NCBI GenBank assembly: GCA_913047795.1
Contig: CAJWTS010000018.1
Location: forward strand, 1-53,287
Source of the DNA: an uncultured Verrucomicrobiota bacterium
GTDB taxonomy: Bacteria > Verrucomicrobiota > Kiritimatiellia > CAJWTS01
Reading direction: 5' to 3'
Length of the DNA: 53,287 nucleotides
Shown one piece after another: positions 27,189 through 37,185 of this stretch; within the stretch, counting starts at the first letter, position 1, and every line of letters begins with the position of its first letter. The notes under the pieces are model-generated. The model was given only the letters and a program-made list of their open reading frames with translations, searched no databases and was not told the DNA's origin. The position numbers and the translations under genes are program-made.

Positions 27189-28076
27189 TTACCCGCGCGC
27201 GGCACGGCGGCGGGCGCTCTCGACGGTGTTGTAGAGCAGCATCGTGATCGTCATGGGGCCGACGCCGCCCGGGACCGGCGTGATCATGGATGCCTTTTCC
27301 TTTATGGCGTCGAAGTCGACGTCACCCACCAGCCGGAAACCACTCTTGCGCGATTCGTCCGGAATGCGATTGACGCCCACGTCGATCACGACCGCGCCTT
27401 CGCGGATCATGTCGGCCGTCACCAGGTCGCGCTGGCCCGCCGCGACGACCACGATGTCAGCCGCGCGCGTGTGACGCGCGATGTCGCGTGAGCGTGAATG
27501 GCATACCGTAACCGTCGCGTTGCCGCCGGGCGCCTTACGAATCAGCAGGTTGGCCAGCGGCTTGCCGACGAGATCGCTGCGTCCGACAACAACAATGTCG
27601 GCGCCTTCGATCGCAACACCACTGCGCGTCAGCATCTGAACCACGCCGTGGGGGGTGCAGGGGAAAAACGCATCGCGACCGGTGAGCAGGTTACCGGCGT
27701 TGACGGGATGCAATCCGTCAACGTCTTTGCCGGGGTCAATCGCCAGTAGCGCCGCCGATTCGTCGAGGTGATCGGGCAGGGGAAGCTGGAGCAGGATACC
27801 GTCGATCTCCGCCGCGCCGTTGAGCTTGCCGATCAACGCAAGCAAGTCGTCCTGCGTCGCCGTGCCGGGGATGCGGTTGTCATCCGAGTAAATTCCGATC
27901 TCCGCGCAAGCGCGTTCTTTGGCCGTGACATACGAAACCGAGGCGGGGTCCTCGCCGACGAGGATGACACCGAGGCCCGGGGTGACGCCCTGGTTGATCA
28001 GGGCGCTGACCGCCGTCTTCAACTCGGCACGGATCTCCGCCGCGATTGCTTTCCCATCCAGTACCGTTGCACTCAT
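27189..28076 (-). CDS. folD: Methylene-THF dehydrogenase / methenyl-THF cyclohydrolase
   Basis: 295 residues from ATG 28076, one base after the fhs stop. Catalytic features: PASVSYVTAKERACAEIGI with Y-x3-K, DGILLQLPLPDHLDE, KDVDGLHPVNAG, PCTPHGVVQML, the cofactor strand IVVVGRSDLVGKPLANLL and the ITPVPGGVGPMTITML ending. It interconverts methylene-, methenyl- and 10-formyl-THF in the cytosol. As part of lipB-fhs-folD it works directly downstream of Fhs. Confidence 0.97.
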   Translation of the reverse strand: MSATVLDGKAIAAEIRAELKTAVSALINQGVTPGLGVILVGEDPASVSYVTAKERACAEIGIYSDDNRIPGTATQDDLLALIGKLNGAAEIDGILLQLPLPDHLDESAALLAIDPGKDVDGLHPVNAGNLLTGRDAFFPCTPHGVVQMLTRSGVAIEGADIVVVGRSDLVGKPLANLLIRKAPGGNATVTVCHSRSRDIARHTRAADIVVVAAGQRDLVTADMIREGAVVIDVGVNRIPDESRKSGFRLVGDVDFDAIKEKASMITPVPGGVGPMTITMLLYNTVESARRRAARG

Positions 28077-28077
28077 T

Positions 28078-29841
28078 CTAGAACAACCCTTCCACGCGAC
28101 CGGTTTCGACGTCGACATCGATGCGCCTGTAGGCCGGGTCCGACGCGGTGCCGGGCAGGAGCTTGATGGCGCCCGCGACGGGAACAATCAGCCCGGCGCC
28201 CCTGTAGATCAAGATGTCGCGAATGGGGAGTTTCCAGCCCTTGGGGCGGCCCTTCAGATCCGGGTCATGCGAGAGACTCAGGTGCGTCTTCACCATGCAG
28301 GTGCTGAGTTCGGCGGCCTGTGGGTCCGCTTCCAGCTTCTCCGCCTTCTTGAGGGCCTCGTCCTCGTACGTGACACCGTCCGCGCCATAGATTTCCTTCG
28401 CAATGCGCTCGATCCGTTCGCGTAAGGGCGTGGCCGGATCGTAGAGCGGCGCAAACTGGTTCTCTTCCTCACAGGCCGCAACCACGGTCTCAGCCAATTC
28501 GATTGCGCCCTCGCCGCCGCGCAACCAGTGATCGGAGAGCGCGGCCAGGGCGCCGTGTTCCTCGGCAACACGGCGCACGAGCGCGACCTCGGCGTCCGTA
28601 TCCGTGTAAAAGCGATTCACGCAGACGACCGGTCGCACGCCGCTCTTCTTGACCGTTTCGATGTGTGCGACGAGGTTCTCACAGCCCGCTTCGAGCATGG
28701 CCAGGTTCTCGGTGCGGTAGGCTTCGTCGAGCGGCATGCCAGGTTTGACGGGCGGGCCGCCACCGTGCATCTTCAGCGCGCGGATCGTCGCCACGACAAC
28801 CACCGCGTCCGGGCTCAGGCCTGAATAGCGGCACTTGATGTTCCAGAACTTTTCAAAGCCGATATCGGCCCCGAAACCGCTTTCCGTGACCAGGTAGTCG
28901 CCCAGTCGAACGCCCAGCTGGTCGGCAATGACGGAACTCTGGCCGATGGCGATGTTGGCGAAGGGACCCGCGTGCACGAGCACCGGCTGCCCCTCGATCG
29001 TCTGTAGTAGATTCGGGTTCATGGCCTCGAGCATCCAGGCGGTCATGGCGCCGTCCACTTCCAGGTCGCCGGTGGTGACCTCGTTGCCCTGGCGGTCGTA
29101 CGCGACAATGATGCGTCCCATGCGCTCGCGCATATCCTTTAGATCCTTGGCGACGGCGAGGATGGCCATGATTTCGCTGGAGACCGTGATCTGGAAGCCG
29201 GAGTCCATCTCGAAGCCGTCCATCTTGCCGCCCTTACCGATCGTGATGTTGCGCAGGGCCTGCGCACAGAAATCGATGGCCCACTTGATCTGGACGCGAT
29301 CGGGGTCGATGTCGAGTCGCCTGAGATTGCTCTTCGCGAGACGCGCATCGTCGTAGTTGCGCTCGTGCTGCATGCGCGAGGTGAGCGCAACCATTGCCAG
29401 GTTGTGGGCGTTGGTGATCGAGTCGATATCGCCGGTGAGCCGAATCGAGAAGGGTGTCAGGGGAATACACTGCGAGAGGCCGCCGCCGGCCGCGGAGCCC
29501 TTGATATTGAACGTCGGTCCGCTGCTGGGTTGCCGTATGGCACCCACGGGACGCTTGCCGATCTTGCCCAGACCCTGTACGAGGCCAAGCGTGGTTGTCG
29601 ATTTGCCCTCGCCGAGTGGCGTCGGTGTAATCGCGGTGACGTCGACGTACTTTCCGATCGGCGCGTTCTGCAGGCGTTGCATGACGGGCAGAAAATTGAC
29701 TTTTCCGATCGCAGCACCCATCGGCGTCAGCTCGCCGTCTTGCAGGCCGAGGTCGGCGGCGATGTCGGCAATGGGACGCATCCTGGCCTCCGCGGCTTCC
29801 GCGATTTCCCAGTCTTTCATCTTCGTCGGATCAAGTGTCAT
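28078..29841 (-). CDS. fhs: Formate-tetrahydrofolate ligase
   Basis: 587 residues. ATP-site loop [13 protein letters not shown] (about 73-85), [48 protein letters not shown] and [16 protein letters not shown] are all hallmark blocks. It makes 10-formyl-THF from formate, THF and ATP. folD follows after one base, lipB precedes by 20 bp. Formate could come from the FrmA/FghA pathway encoded 2-5 kb away and is consumed by the AICAR transformylase also in this window. Confidence 0.98.
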   Translation of the reverse strand: MTLDPTKMKDWEIAEAAEARMRPIADIAADLGLQDGELTPMGAAIGKVNFLPVMQRLQNAPIGKYVDVTAITPTPLGEGKSTTTLGLVQGLGKIGKRPVGAIRQPSSGPTFNIKGSAAGGGLSQCIPLTPFSIRLTGDIDSITNAHNLAMVALTSRMQHERNYDDARLAKSNLRRLDIDPDRVQIKWAIDFCAQALRNITIGKGGKMDGFEMDSGFQITVSSEIMAILAVAKDLKDMRERMGRIIVAYDRQGNEVTTGDLEVDGAMTAWMLEAMNPNLLQTIEGQPVLVHAGPFANIAIGQSSVIADQLGVRLGDYLVTESGFGADIGFEKFWNIKCRYSGLSPDAVVVVATIRALKMHGGGPPVKPGMPLDEAYRTENLAMLEAGCENLVAHIETVKKSGVRPVVCVNRFYTDTDAEVALVRRVAEEHGALAALSDHWLRGGEGAIELAETVVAACEEENQFAPLYDPATPLRERIERIAKEIYGADGVTYEDEALKKAEKLEADPQAAELSTCMVKTHLSLSHDPDLKGRPKGWKLPIRDILIYRGAGLIVPVAGAIKLLPGTASDPAYRRIDVDVETGRVEGLF

Positions 29842-29861
29842 GTCGTCATGCCCTTTCTGGT

Positions 29862-30536
29862 CTATATGAAGGCTTCGCCGCTCTGCCAGTCTGTGATCTC
29901 GCGTTCGCAGACCACCTCAAAATGGGCGGCCATGTGGGTTCGAACCTCTTCAAGTGAGGGACAGGCTTCACCGGCCAGAGCCCGCAGGGAAGTTACTGAT
30001 TCACCTACGAGTCCGCAAGGAACAATCGAATCGAACCCGCCCAGGTCGACATCGATGTTGAACGCGAGTCCGTGCATCGTGACCCAGCGCTTCAACCGGA
30101 TGCCGATGGCGCAGATTTTGCCGTGCGCGGTCCAGGCGCCCGTCATGCCCTCGCGCCGGCCCGCTTCGACTCCGAAGTCCGCCGCGGTGCGGATGGCGAT
30201 GTCTTCAAGGCGGGCCAGGTAGCCGTGGGCGCTAGCCTCGAGATCCGCGAGTTGCAGGATGGGGTACATCACCAGTTGACCGGGGGCGTGATAGGTGATG
30301 TCCCCGCCGCGCGACGACTGGGCAACGTGAACACCGCTTGCGCGAATCTTATCGGGCGCCATCAGCAGATGCTCCGTATTGCCCCGCGAGCCGAGCGTGA
30401 CGACCGGCTGGTGCTCGAGAAAGATGACGGTATCGGGGATCTCGTCGGCGACACGCGCATCGACGAGGCGTTCCTGAAGGGCGACGCCGTCGTCGTAAGA
30501 CAGCGGCTGATCAAATACGAGGGCCTGCGCTTTCAT
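29862..30536 (-). CDS. lipB: Octanoyl-[acyl carrier protein]:protein transferase
   Basis: 224 residues. The catalytic pair is K140 (GKICAIG) and C174 (IVPCGL), with [19 protein letters not shown] (about 75-92) binding the acyl substrate. It moves octanoate from ACP to lipoyl domains, the first step of lipoylation. LipA is not in the window. The glycine-cleavage/lipoyl link with folate genes gives a plausible reason for its place before fhs-folD. Confidence 0.96.
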   Translation of the reverse strand: MKAQALVFDQPLSYDDGVALQERLVDARVADEIPDTVIFLEHQPVVTLGSRGNTEHLLMAPDKIRASGVHVAQSSRGGDITYHAPGQLVMYPILQLADLEASAHGYLARLEDIAIRTAADFGVEAGRREGMTGAWTAHGKICAIGIRLKRWVTMHGLAFNIDVDLGGFDSIVPCGLVGESVTSLRALAGEACPSLEEVRTHMAAHFEVVCEREITDWQSGEAFI

Positions 30537-30590
30537 CCGGTGAGTCGTCGTATCGCGCAGGCACGGATGGCGTGGTGTGCGGCTCCTTGA

Positions 30591-31946
30591 TCAGGGCTGC
30601 GAGGCCGATGTGGTTTTGCCGGTCTCGCTACCGGGCGGGCTTGTTCGACGCACGGAGGTAACCGTATTCCCGTCGCGCGAGAAGACCTGGAACCCATCGT
30701 AGATGTGCGTGGTCCCCTCGGCGGTCTCCATCTCGCCGCGTGCTTTCCCGTGGCTGTTGCGCAGAGAGGCGAGCGGGCGGCCGATCAGGTGGCGAAATTC
30801 TTCGGGTGTGTGAACTTCGAGTTCGGACGGGGTCGGGCCGCGATCCGCCCTCGCCGCGCTCGCGCCGAGCGGATTCGCGGCGCTGGCCTTCTGCAGGTCG
30901 GAGTCGTTGAGCACGATGCGGACCGTAAGAATTGCTCCCGACTGCTCCACGACCGGAACCGCGCTGCCCGCACCAGACAATGGGAAGTTGGCGGCGATGA
31001 AGGGTAGCGCCAGGGTGTTCAGGAATGCGGCCGCGTTGCGCGCGTTGTCTTCCTCGCCGAGATCGCTACTCATCTCGGCCACCAGCGTTTCCGAGAACAG
31101 GCAGGCCAGATTGAGCGTCTGGATGTTGGCGAAGGGCGTCAGGTAGCCCAGCGACAAGGACGCAAATGGATTCTCTTGCGCCTTCTTCCGCACCTTCTTG
31201 ATTTCCTCGCGAATGTGTTCCCGTATCGATTCCGGCGCCAGAAACGAGAAGGTTATGAGCGCGTCCTGGGGCAAGCCGGCCCCGGCGTCCCGCAGCTTCG
31301 CGGAGAGGGCGGCGGGCGCACCCGTGCGGGTGCGTGCCAAGGCGCCCTGGATACTATTCGCGTTGAAGGCCACGAATATGAATTGACCGTCGTCCGAGAG
31401 CGCCACGTACTTACCGGAATCGCCTTCATAGGAGGACGTGATACGCAGCAACGGCGCCTTATTCATCTTGATCTTCTCGATTTGCAGCGCGGGATCGTTT
31501 GACGCCAGACTGTTAAGGCCTTCGCTGAGTTTCTCGAAGCTGGTCTTGCGGCCAAGCTTGATCGCCACGACAAAGCTGAGTTTGTCCAGGCCCTTGCCCT
31601 GATCGAAGTTTTCAGCCGTGAAATTGTCGACTGCGCCGGAAAGGAGAATGGTGGTGACATCCTCGTGCGTGATTCCGGTTGTGGCCTCGAATTGCAGCCG
31701 CGCGTTGTGGAGCAGGGCTTGTGTTGGGTTGGCCGGTTGATCGACCCGCTCCTGCAGCCGGGCGCCGATCGGTGTTTTTCCGATGGCTTCGAGGTTGATC
31801 CGGCAGATGAAATCGGCGGCGGGCACGATTCCGGCCTCGATCGATGGGCGAGATTTGCGCTTGCCGCACCCCACCAACAGCGTGAGCGCCAGGGCAGGTA
31901 TCAACAGGCGCGGCATGCGGTGCAAGACGGTTTGCGGCGATGTCAT
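30591..31946 (-). CDS. Putative lipoprotein of unknown function
   Basis: 451 residues from ATG 31946 (preceded by GGGGGA; ATG 31958 would add four residues). The N-terminus ends LTLLVGC with C27 as predicted acylated cysteine. The rest is a soluble, moderately charged domain that resembles the DUF3352-like surface proteins (KLSFVVAIKLG, FVAFNANSIQGALA, a VALSDDGQFIF strand) but I do not recognise a named family. It ends 54 bp before lipB on the same strand and may be in the same transcript. Likely an envelope protein, function unknown. Confidence 0.7.
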   Translation of the reverse strand: MTSPQTVLHRMPRLLIPALALTLLVGCGKRKSRPSIEAGIVPAADFICRINLEAIGKTPIGARLQERVDQPANPTQALLHNARLQFEATTGITHEDVTTILLSGAVDNFTAENFDQGKGLDKLSFVVAIKLGRKTSFEKLSEGLNSLASNDPALQIEKIKMNKAPLLRITSSYEGDSGKYVALSDDGQFIFVAFNANSIQGALARTRTGAPAALSAKLRDAGAGLPQDALITFSFLAPESIREHIREEIKKVRKKAQENPFASLSLGYLTPFANIQTLNLACLFSETLVAEMSSDLGEEDNARNAAAFLNTLALPFIAANFPLSGAGSAVPVVEQSGAILTVRIVLNDSDLQKASAANPLGASAARADRGPTPSELEVHTPEEFRHLIGRPLASLRNSHGKARGEMETAEGTTHIYDGFQVFSRDGNTVTSVRRTSPPGSETGKTTSASQP

Positions 31947-32064
31947 CAGTCCCCCCATTATAGGGCCGCGCGGGGCATTCTCAACCCCGGGCTTGCCGCT
32001 GCCGTCCGGTGTTATCGCCCTGCCGCCGAGGAGCGGGTTGCGGCCTTGACCCGCGTCGGTTGGA

Positions 32065-32120
32065 GTTGATAGGTTCGATGCCCCTTCGGCTGCGACCGAA
32101 GGGGCATCGAACCTATCAAC
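32065..32120. repeat. Perfect 25-bp inverted repeat with 6-nt loop upstream of frmA
   Basis: Left arm 32065-32089 and right arm 32096-32120 are exact reverse complements; the loop is CTGCGA. Each arm begins or ends GTTGATAGGTTCG...CCTTCGG. The repeat ends 20 bp before the frmA ATG and 3 bp before its AAGGAG site. A TTGACC at 32046-32051 could be the -35, with a poor -10 inside the left arm. It is not followed by a T-run. It may be a regulatory hairpin in the frmA leader or an operator. Confidence 0.9.
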
Positions 32121-32124
32121 GTAA

Positions 32125-33249
<1,125 letters not shown>

Positions 33250-33324
33250 GGGCACCGACCCGCCATCCCGCAGACGGCTGCCGCGGATCCATCCGCCGGT
33301 GCCGCTTTTTCTGGAGGACAGTAC

Positions 33325-34134
33325 ATGGATTTGAAACTGCTCAAGTGCGATTGGGGCATGGAGTACCTCGGGGACATGAAGGCGCGCCTGCACAAGTATG
33401 CCGAGGCCGGGTACAACGGCCTCGAGTGCGCCAACATCGGCATGGATCCGTCCGAGTTCGGCGACATTACCGGGGAGCTGGGGTTGGACTACGTGGCGAT
33501 GATGTTTTGCGACGACGAGCAGGCCTTTCGCGACCAGCTGGAGAATGTCAAGAAGACCAACCCGATCCTGATCAACTGTCATCCCGGCCGCGACTACTTC
33601 GAATTCGAACGCGGCCTCGAGTTCTACCGTAACGTCATGGAGATGGCGCAGGAGGTCGACTGCCAGGTGGTATACGAAACGCATCGCCACCGGACCCTGT
33701 ATTCGGCCTGGTCGACCAGGCGCTACCTGGAGGCCATCCCGGACCTGCGCATCTGCGCCGACCTGAGTCATTTCACGGTTGTGTCGGAGGCCACGATGGA
33801 ACACGGTCCGGATTACTGCGAGATGATGGATGTGGCCATCTCGCGCACGGATCACATCCATGCCCGCGTCGGCTGGGCCCAGGCGCCGCAGGTGCCCGAC
33901 CCGCGCCACGAGACCTTTATGGAGTGGACCGAAAGGTTCGAACGTTGGTGGGACCGTATCATCGCGGCGCGGCTGGCCGAGGGGCGCCCGTTCCTGACGA
34001 TCAATCCCGAGTTCGGTCCGTTCACGTATCAGCCGACCGACCCGGCGACGGGCAAGCCGCATGCGGACATCTGGGAGATCTGTCTCTGGATCACGCAGCG
34101 CTTCCGCGAACGCTGGGCCGGCAAGCTTTCGTAG
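33325..34134 (+). CDS. Sugar phosphate isomerase/epimerase-like TIM barrel protein
   Basis: 269 residues, GGAGG before the ATG. Xylose isomerase-like/AP-endonuclease-2 fold: YNGLECANIGMDPSEFGD, NPILINCHPGRDY, QVVYETHRHRTLYS (Glu-His), LRICADLSHFTVVSE (Asp-His), DHIHARVGWAQAPQVPDP and LTINPEFGP give the scattered metal-binding acid/His set of the family. The reaction is unknown; family members isomerise sugars or act on carboxylic acid derivatives. It lies between frmA and fghA, 75 bp after frmA and 37 bp before fghA, so it probably joins the formaldehyde or a linked carbon pathway. This is inference. Confidence 0.8.
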   Translation: MDLKLLKCDWGMEYLGDMKARLHKYAEAGYNGLECANIGMDPSEFGDITGELGLDYVAMMFCDDEQAFRDQLENVKKTNPILINCHPGRDYFEFERGLEFYRNVMEMAQEVDCQVVYETHRHRTLYSAWSTRRYLEAIPDLRICADLSHFTVVSEATMEHGPDYCEMMDVAISRTDHIHARVGWAQAPQVPDPRHETFMEWTERFERWWDRIIAARLAEGRPFLTINPEFGPFTYQPTDPATGKPHADIWEICLWITQRFRERWAGKLS

Positions 34135-34171
34135 TGATCACCGGCACAAACAGCAAACACGAGAGGACCAA

Positions 34172-35023
34172 GTGGCACCTGTTACAACACTGACCAAAGA
34201 AACCTCGGCACGCATGTTCGGCGGGGAGAGCACGTTTTTCACGCATCGATCCGAAGCCTGTGACTGCGACATGACGTTTTCCGTCTTCCTGCCGCCTCTG
34301 GCCAGGGACGCGGACCGCCCGGTCCTGTACTGGCTATCGGGGCTGACCTGCACGGCGGAGAACTTCACCGTCAAGGCGGGAGCGCAACGCTACGCCGCAC
34401 AGCATGGCTTGATTCTCGTGGCGCCGGATACCAGTCCGCGCGGAGGGGACGTGGCGAATGACGAGGGCTACGATCTCGGCCAGGGCGCCGGCTTCTACGT
34501 CAATGCGACCAACGATCCCTGGGCGGCGCATTTTCACATGTACGACTATATCGTGGATGAGCTTTCCGAAGCCGTGGCTGCCAACTTTCCCGCGAACATG
34601 GCGCGGCAGGGCATCTTCGGCCATTCGATGGGCGGGCATGGCGCATTAACCCTGGCGCTGAAGAACCCCGGGCGGTATAGCTCGGTTTCCGCCTTCGCGC
34701 CGATCGTCGCGCCGACGCAGTGTCCGTGGGGCGAGAAGGCGCTAGGTGCCTATCTCGGCGATGATCGCGCGGCATGGGAGGCGCACGACGCGACCTGTCT
34801 TGTGGCCGATGCCGAGGAGCGCTTGCCGATTCTGATCGACCAGGGCAGCGCCGACGATTTCCTGGAGGAGCAACTCAAGCCGCAGTTGTTCGCCTCCGCG
34901 TGCAACAAGGCGCGTCATCCCCTCGAGCTACGGATGCAGGAAGGGTACGACCACAGCTACTACTTCATCGCGAGCTTCATCGAGGATCACATCCGCCACC
35001 ACGCGGGTGCGCTGAACCGGTAG
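34172..35023 (+). CDS. fghA: S-formylglutathione hydrolase
   Basis: 283 residues from GTG 34172, chosen because GAGAGG lies 5 nt upstream; the longer in-frame start at 34061 overlaps the preceding gene and has no family character. Alpha/beta hydrolase: LYWLSGLTCTAENF, the nucleophile elbow GHSMGGHGAL, IDQGSADDFLEEQL (Asp) and GYDHSYYFIASFIEDH (His). It releases formate and glutathione from S-formylglutathione, the second step after FrmA. Formate can enter Fhs encoded in this window. Confidence 0.95.
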   Translation: MAPVTTLTKETSARMFGGESTFFTHRSEACDCDMTFSVFLPPLARDADRPVLYWLSGLTCTAENFTVKAGAQRYAAQHGLILVAPDTSPRGGDVANDEGYDLGQGAGFYVNATNDPWAAHFHMYDYIVDELSEAVAANFPANMARQGIFGHSMGGHGALTLALKNPGRYSSVSAFAPIVAPTQCPWGEKALGAYLGDDRAAWEAHDATCLVADAEERLPILIDQGSADDFLEEQLKPQLFASACNKARHPLELRMQEGYDHSYYFIASFIEDHIRHHAGALNR

Positions 35024-35056
35024 GTCGCGGGGTGCAGGAGACGAGCAAGGGGCGGA

Positions 35057-35623
35057 TCAGAACGCGCAGGATGCGTGCACCCACTGGATATCGATACCTT
35101 CGTTCTCGCCGCTGATGCTGCCGTTGGAAACGTGTTGGTAGCGGTAGGCGAGCACGTAACGCCCCTCCGGGCCAAAAACCCATCCCGCACCGAGATGGTC
35201 GCCGAACTGAAAGTCCGTGGAGAGATCCCGGTCGCCGAAGATTTTTTCCGATATATAGTGCACCCCGATGCCGACTTCCAGGAACCAGCGGATTCCGCTG
35301 TAACCTTTCTCGACGAGTCGGAAAACGGGCGTGATGCCCGCGTCGTATAGCAAATCGTCATCGGGCGGCTCCTGGTCAGACTCCCAGACGCCGACGCTGA
35401 ATTCCCACAAGCCGGTGAGTTCCCAGTAGTTATCTTCCCACCAGATTTTTTTCCACGGCTTCTGCACGATCAGGCGAGCCATCTGGCCGTTGGCCGCGGA
35501 GACGTCCCGACCGACCTCGATGCCAACGCTGAAGGTACGCTCGTCGTCCGCGCCGGAGGTGGGTGCCGGCAGAAAAGTGACGGCAAGTGCAACGGCCAGA
35601 CCGCAACCATATCGATTCATCAT
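35057..35623 (-). CDS. Lipid A 3-O-deacylase-like outer membrane protein (PagL/acyloxyacyl hydrolase family)
   Basis: 188 residues with a signal peptide (cleavage near SGA, about 24). Alternating aromatic/hydrophobic strands and a C-terminal Phe fit an eight-stranded outer membrane barrel. The catalytic motif H164-V-S166-N in YQHVSNGSISG with a nearby Glu (E173 or E175) matches PagL. It would remove the 3-position acyl chain of lipid A, so the organism should have LPS. It diverges from the rhodanese gene across 182 bp. ATG 35620 is an equal alternative start. Confidence 0.75.
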   Translation of the reverse strand: MMNRYGCGLAVALAVTFLPAPTSGADDERTFSVGIEVGRDVSAANGQMARLIVQKPWKKIWWEDNYWELTGLWEFSVGVWESDQEPPDDDLLYDAGITPVFRLVEKGYSGIRWFLEVGIGVHYISEKIFGDRDLSTDFQFGDHLGAGWVFGPEGRYVLAYRYQHVSNGSISGENEGIDIQWVHASCAF

Positions 35624-35805
35624 CGGGCTGTTTCCCTGTTAAAATCCCCGGCACACTCACGGCTGGCCACACGTATCATCCGGGGGCCAAGTGGATCACT
35701 TGGGCGCCGTTTTACCCATGACGGGGTACCGTACACAAGCACGGATTTTCAGCCGGACGTTTTGATTGATCACAGCGCAGCAGCGTTGCTAACGTCATTA
35801 AGACA

Positions 35806-36177
35806 ATGAAACACTCACCACGGTTTCTGGAGCTTGTTGACAGCGTCCGGGCCTGCGTGCGCGAAAATACGATCGCGGCCGTGAAGCAGAGACTTGACGG
35901 CGGGCACGCCTTTTTCCTGGTCGATGTGCGCGAAGAGAGTGAATGGGCGAAGGATCATCTCCCTTCGGCCGTGCACCTGGGCAAGGGCGTAATCGAACGG
36001 GATATTGAGGAAGCGATCCCGGATCCGGGTGCCGAGATCGTATTGTACTGCGGCGGCGGGTATCGCTCCGCCCTGGCCGCGCTCAATTTGCAGCAGATGG
36101 GATACACCAACGTCTGGTCGATGGCCGGCGGCATTCGAGACTGGCGCGCGGCCGACTATCCTCTCGAGACGGACTGA
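35806..36177 (+). CDS. Single-domain rhodanese-like sulfurtransferase
   Basis: 123 residues. The rhodanese fold has the FFLVDVREESEWAKDHLPSAVHLG opening, and the active-site cysteine C82 in a six-residue loop CGGGYRS. Loop length suits sulfur transfer rather than Cdc25-type phosphatase. Cytosolic, no signal. It is followed by a decayed DUF898 gene. Physiological partner unknown. Confidence 0.88.
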   Translation: MKHSPRFLELVDSVRACVRENTIAAVKQRLDGGHAFFLVDVREESEWAKDHLPSAVHLGKGVIERDIEEAIPDPGAEIVLYCGGGYRSALAALNLQQMGYTNVWSMAGGIRDWRAADYPLETD

Positions 36178-36189
36178 GCGGCATGCACG

Positions 36190-36624
36190 GGTCCATCGGT
36201 TCACGGCGGAGTATGCGGAATTCGGCAGACATCGGTTAGGGTTTACCGGCAGGGGCGGCGAGCTCTTCGGCCTGATTTTCTGGGGTATCTGGTTCACGGC
36301 GCTGAGCCAGGGCATTTACATGCCCTGATACGTGGCGAGCCTTCGACGGTTCTTCATCAATAACCCGACGTACCGGGATCAGGTGTTCGAGTCGGACTTG
36401 AGGGGCGCAGAACGCCTGAAGGCCTTTTTACCGGACCGGCTGCTGACGGTCATAGCGCTTCCGGGTTTTATCTGCTCATCACGCGCGGTCGTCAGCAGCG
36501 GCAGCTTGCGTTGCGTTTCGTTTCGCGTCGCATCGGAGCCTCCGCGGGACTCGCCGTGCGCCCGGCGCGGGTTATCGTTGACGGCGAATCTTTTCCGCGA
36601 GCGGGGCCCGTCCCCCGGCGATGA
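36190..36624 (+). pseudogene. DUF898-like gene remnant with in-frame TGA and frameshift
   Basis: The frame ending at 36326 reads RLGFTGRGGELFGLIFWG..TALSQGIYMP, the DUF898 (YjgN) membrane-protein opening, then TGA where the family has Trp (GIYxPW). In the same frame after the stop comes YVASLRRFFINNPTYRDQVFESDLRG...DRLLTVIALPGF; from about 36463 coding character continues in another frame (YLLITRGRQQRQ...) to TGA at 36622-36624. There is no in-frame start codon upstream. A nonsense change plus a frameshift indicate a pseudogene. The gap between the rhodanese and pyrE genes holds nothing else. Confidence 0.6.
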
Positions 36625-36642
36625 TGTGGGCAGGGATTGTGC

Positions 36643-37179
36643 TCACGCCTGTGCCTCGTCCGGTTGCAAATCGGATCGGCGGAACAGTGGGCGCAGCGTG
36701 AGGCCCTCTTCCGCCAGGTTTTCCGTTCCGCCGGATTCGCGATCGACCACGCAGAGCACGGTGTCGATGATCGCGCCGCGGTCGCGCAGCGCTTTGGCCG
36801 AGAGCAGGATCTGCCCGCCCGAGGTTACCACGTCCTCGATTATCAACAGTCGCTGACCCTCGACCTTGCCACCTTCGGCCAGCTTGCAGGTGCCGTAGGC
36901 CTTGGCCTCCTTGCGCACGAAGAGGAGGGGCAGTCCCGTGCCCTGCGAGAGCAGTGTGCCGACCGGTATGCCGCCCATTTCCAGCGCGGCGAGCGCGTCC
37001 ACGTCGTTCGGCACGAGTGGTTGCATGGCGGCCGCGATCTCGCGCAGCAGCACGGGATCCGATTCGAATAGGTACTTGTCAAAGTAGATGTTGCTCGTGG
37101 TTCCGGAGCGAAGCAGGAACTCACCGTGCAGTGTGGCGCGCGCGGCGATCCTGGCAGCCAGTTCTGTGTTAGCGCTCAA
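36643..37179 (-). CDS. pyrE: Orotate phosphoribosyltransferase
   Basis: 178 residues. FLLRSGTTSNIYFDKYLFESDP and ALEMGGIPVGTLLS precede the PRPP-binding loop RLLIIEDVVTSGGQ (about 112-125). It converts orotate and PRPP to OMP in pyrimidine synthesis. It starts 6 bp after the Fur-family gene and is probably the last gene of rpmB-rpmG-fur-pyrE. Confidence 0.95.
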   Translation of the reverse strand: MSANTELAARIAARATLHGEFLLRSGTTSNIYFDKYLFESDPVLLREIAAAMQPLVPNDVDALAALEMGGIPVGTLLSQGTGLPLLFVRKEAKAYGTCKLAEGGKVEGQRLLIIEDVVTSGGQILLSAKALRDRGAIIDTVLCVVDRESGGTENLAEEGLTLRPLFRRSDLQPDEAQA

Positions 37180-37185
37180 CTGTTT

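Noticed and set aside
32065..32120. tRNA or T-box from the GGTTCGATGCC string
   Set aside because: The string looks like a T-arm but the whole element is a plain inverted repeat, and no acceptor, D or anticodon arm can be drawn.
36332..36856. Plus-strand open frame after the TGA, as a separate gene
   Set aside because: Its N-terminal part continues the DUF898 homology in the same frame; the remainder crosses into antisense of pyrE, so it is part of the pseudogene.
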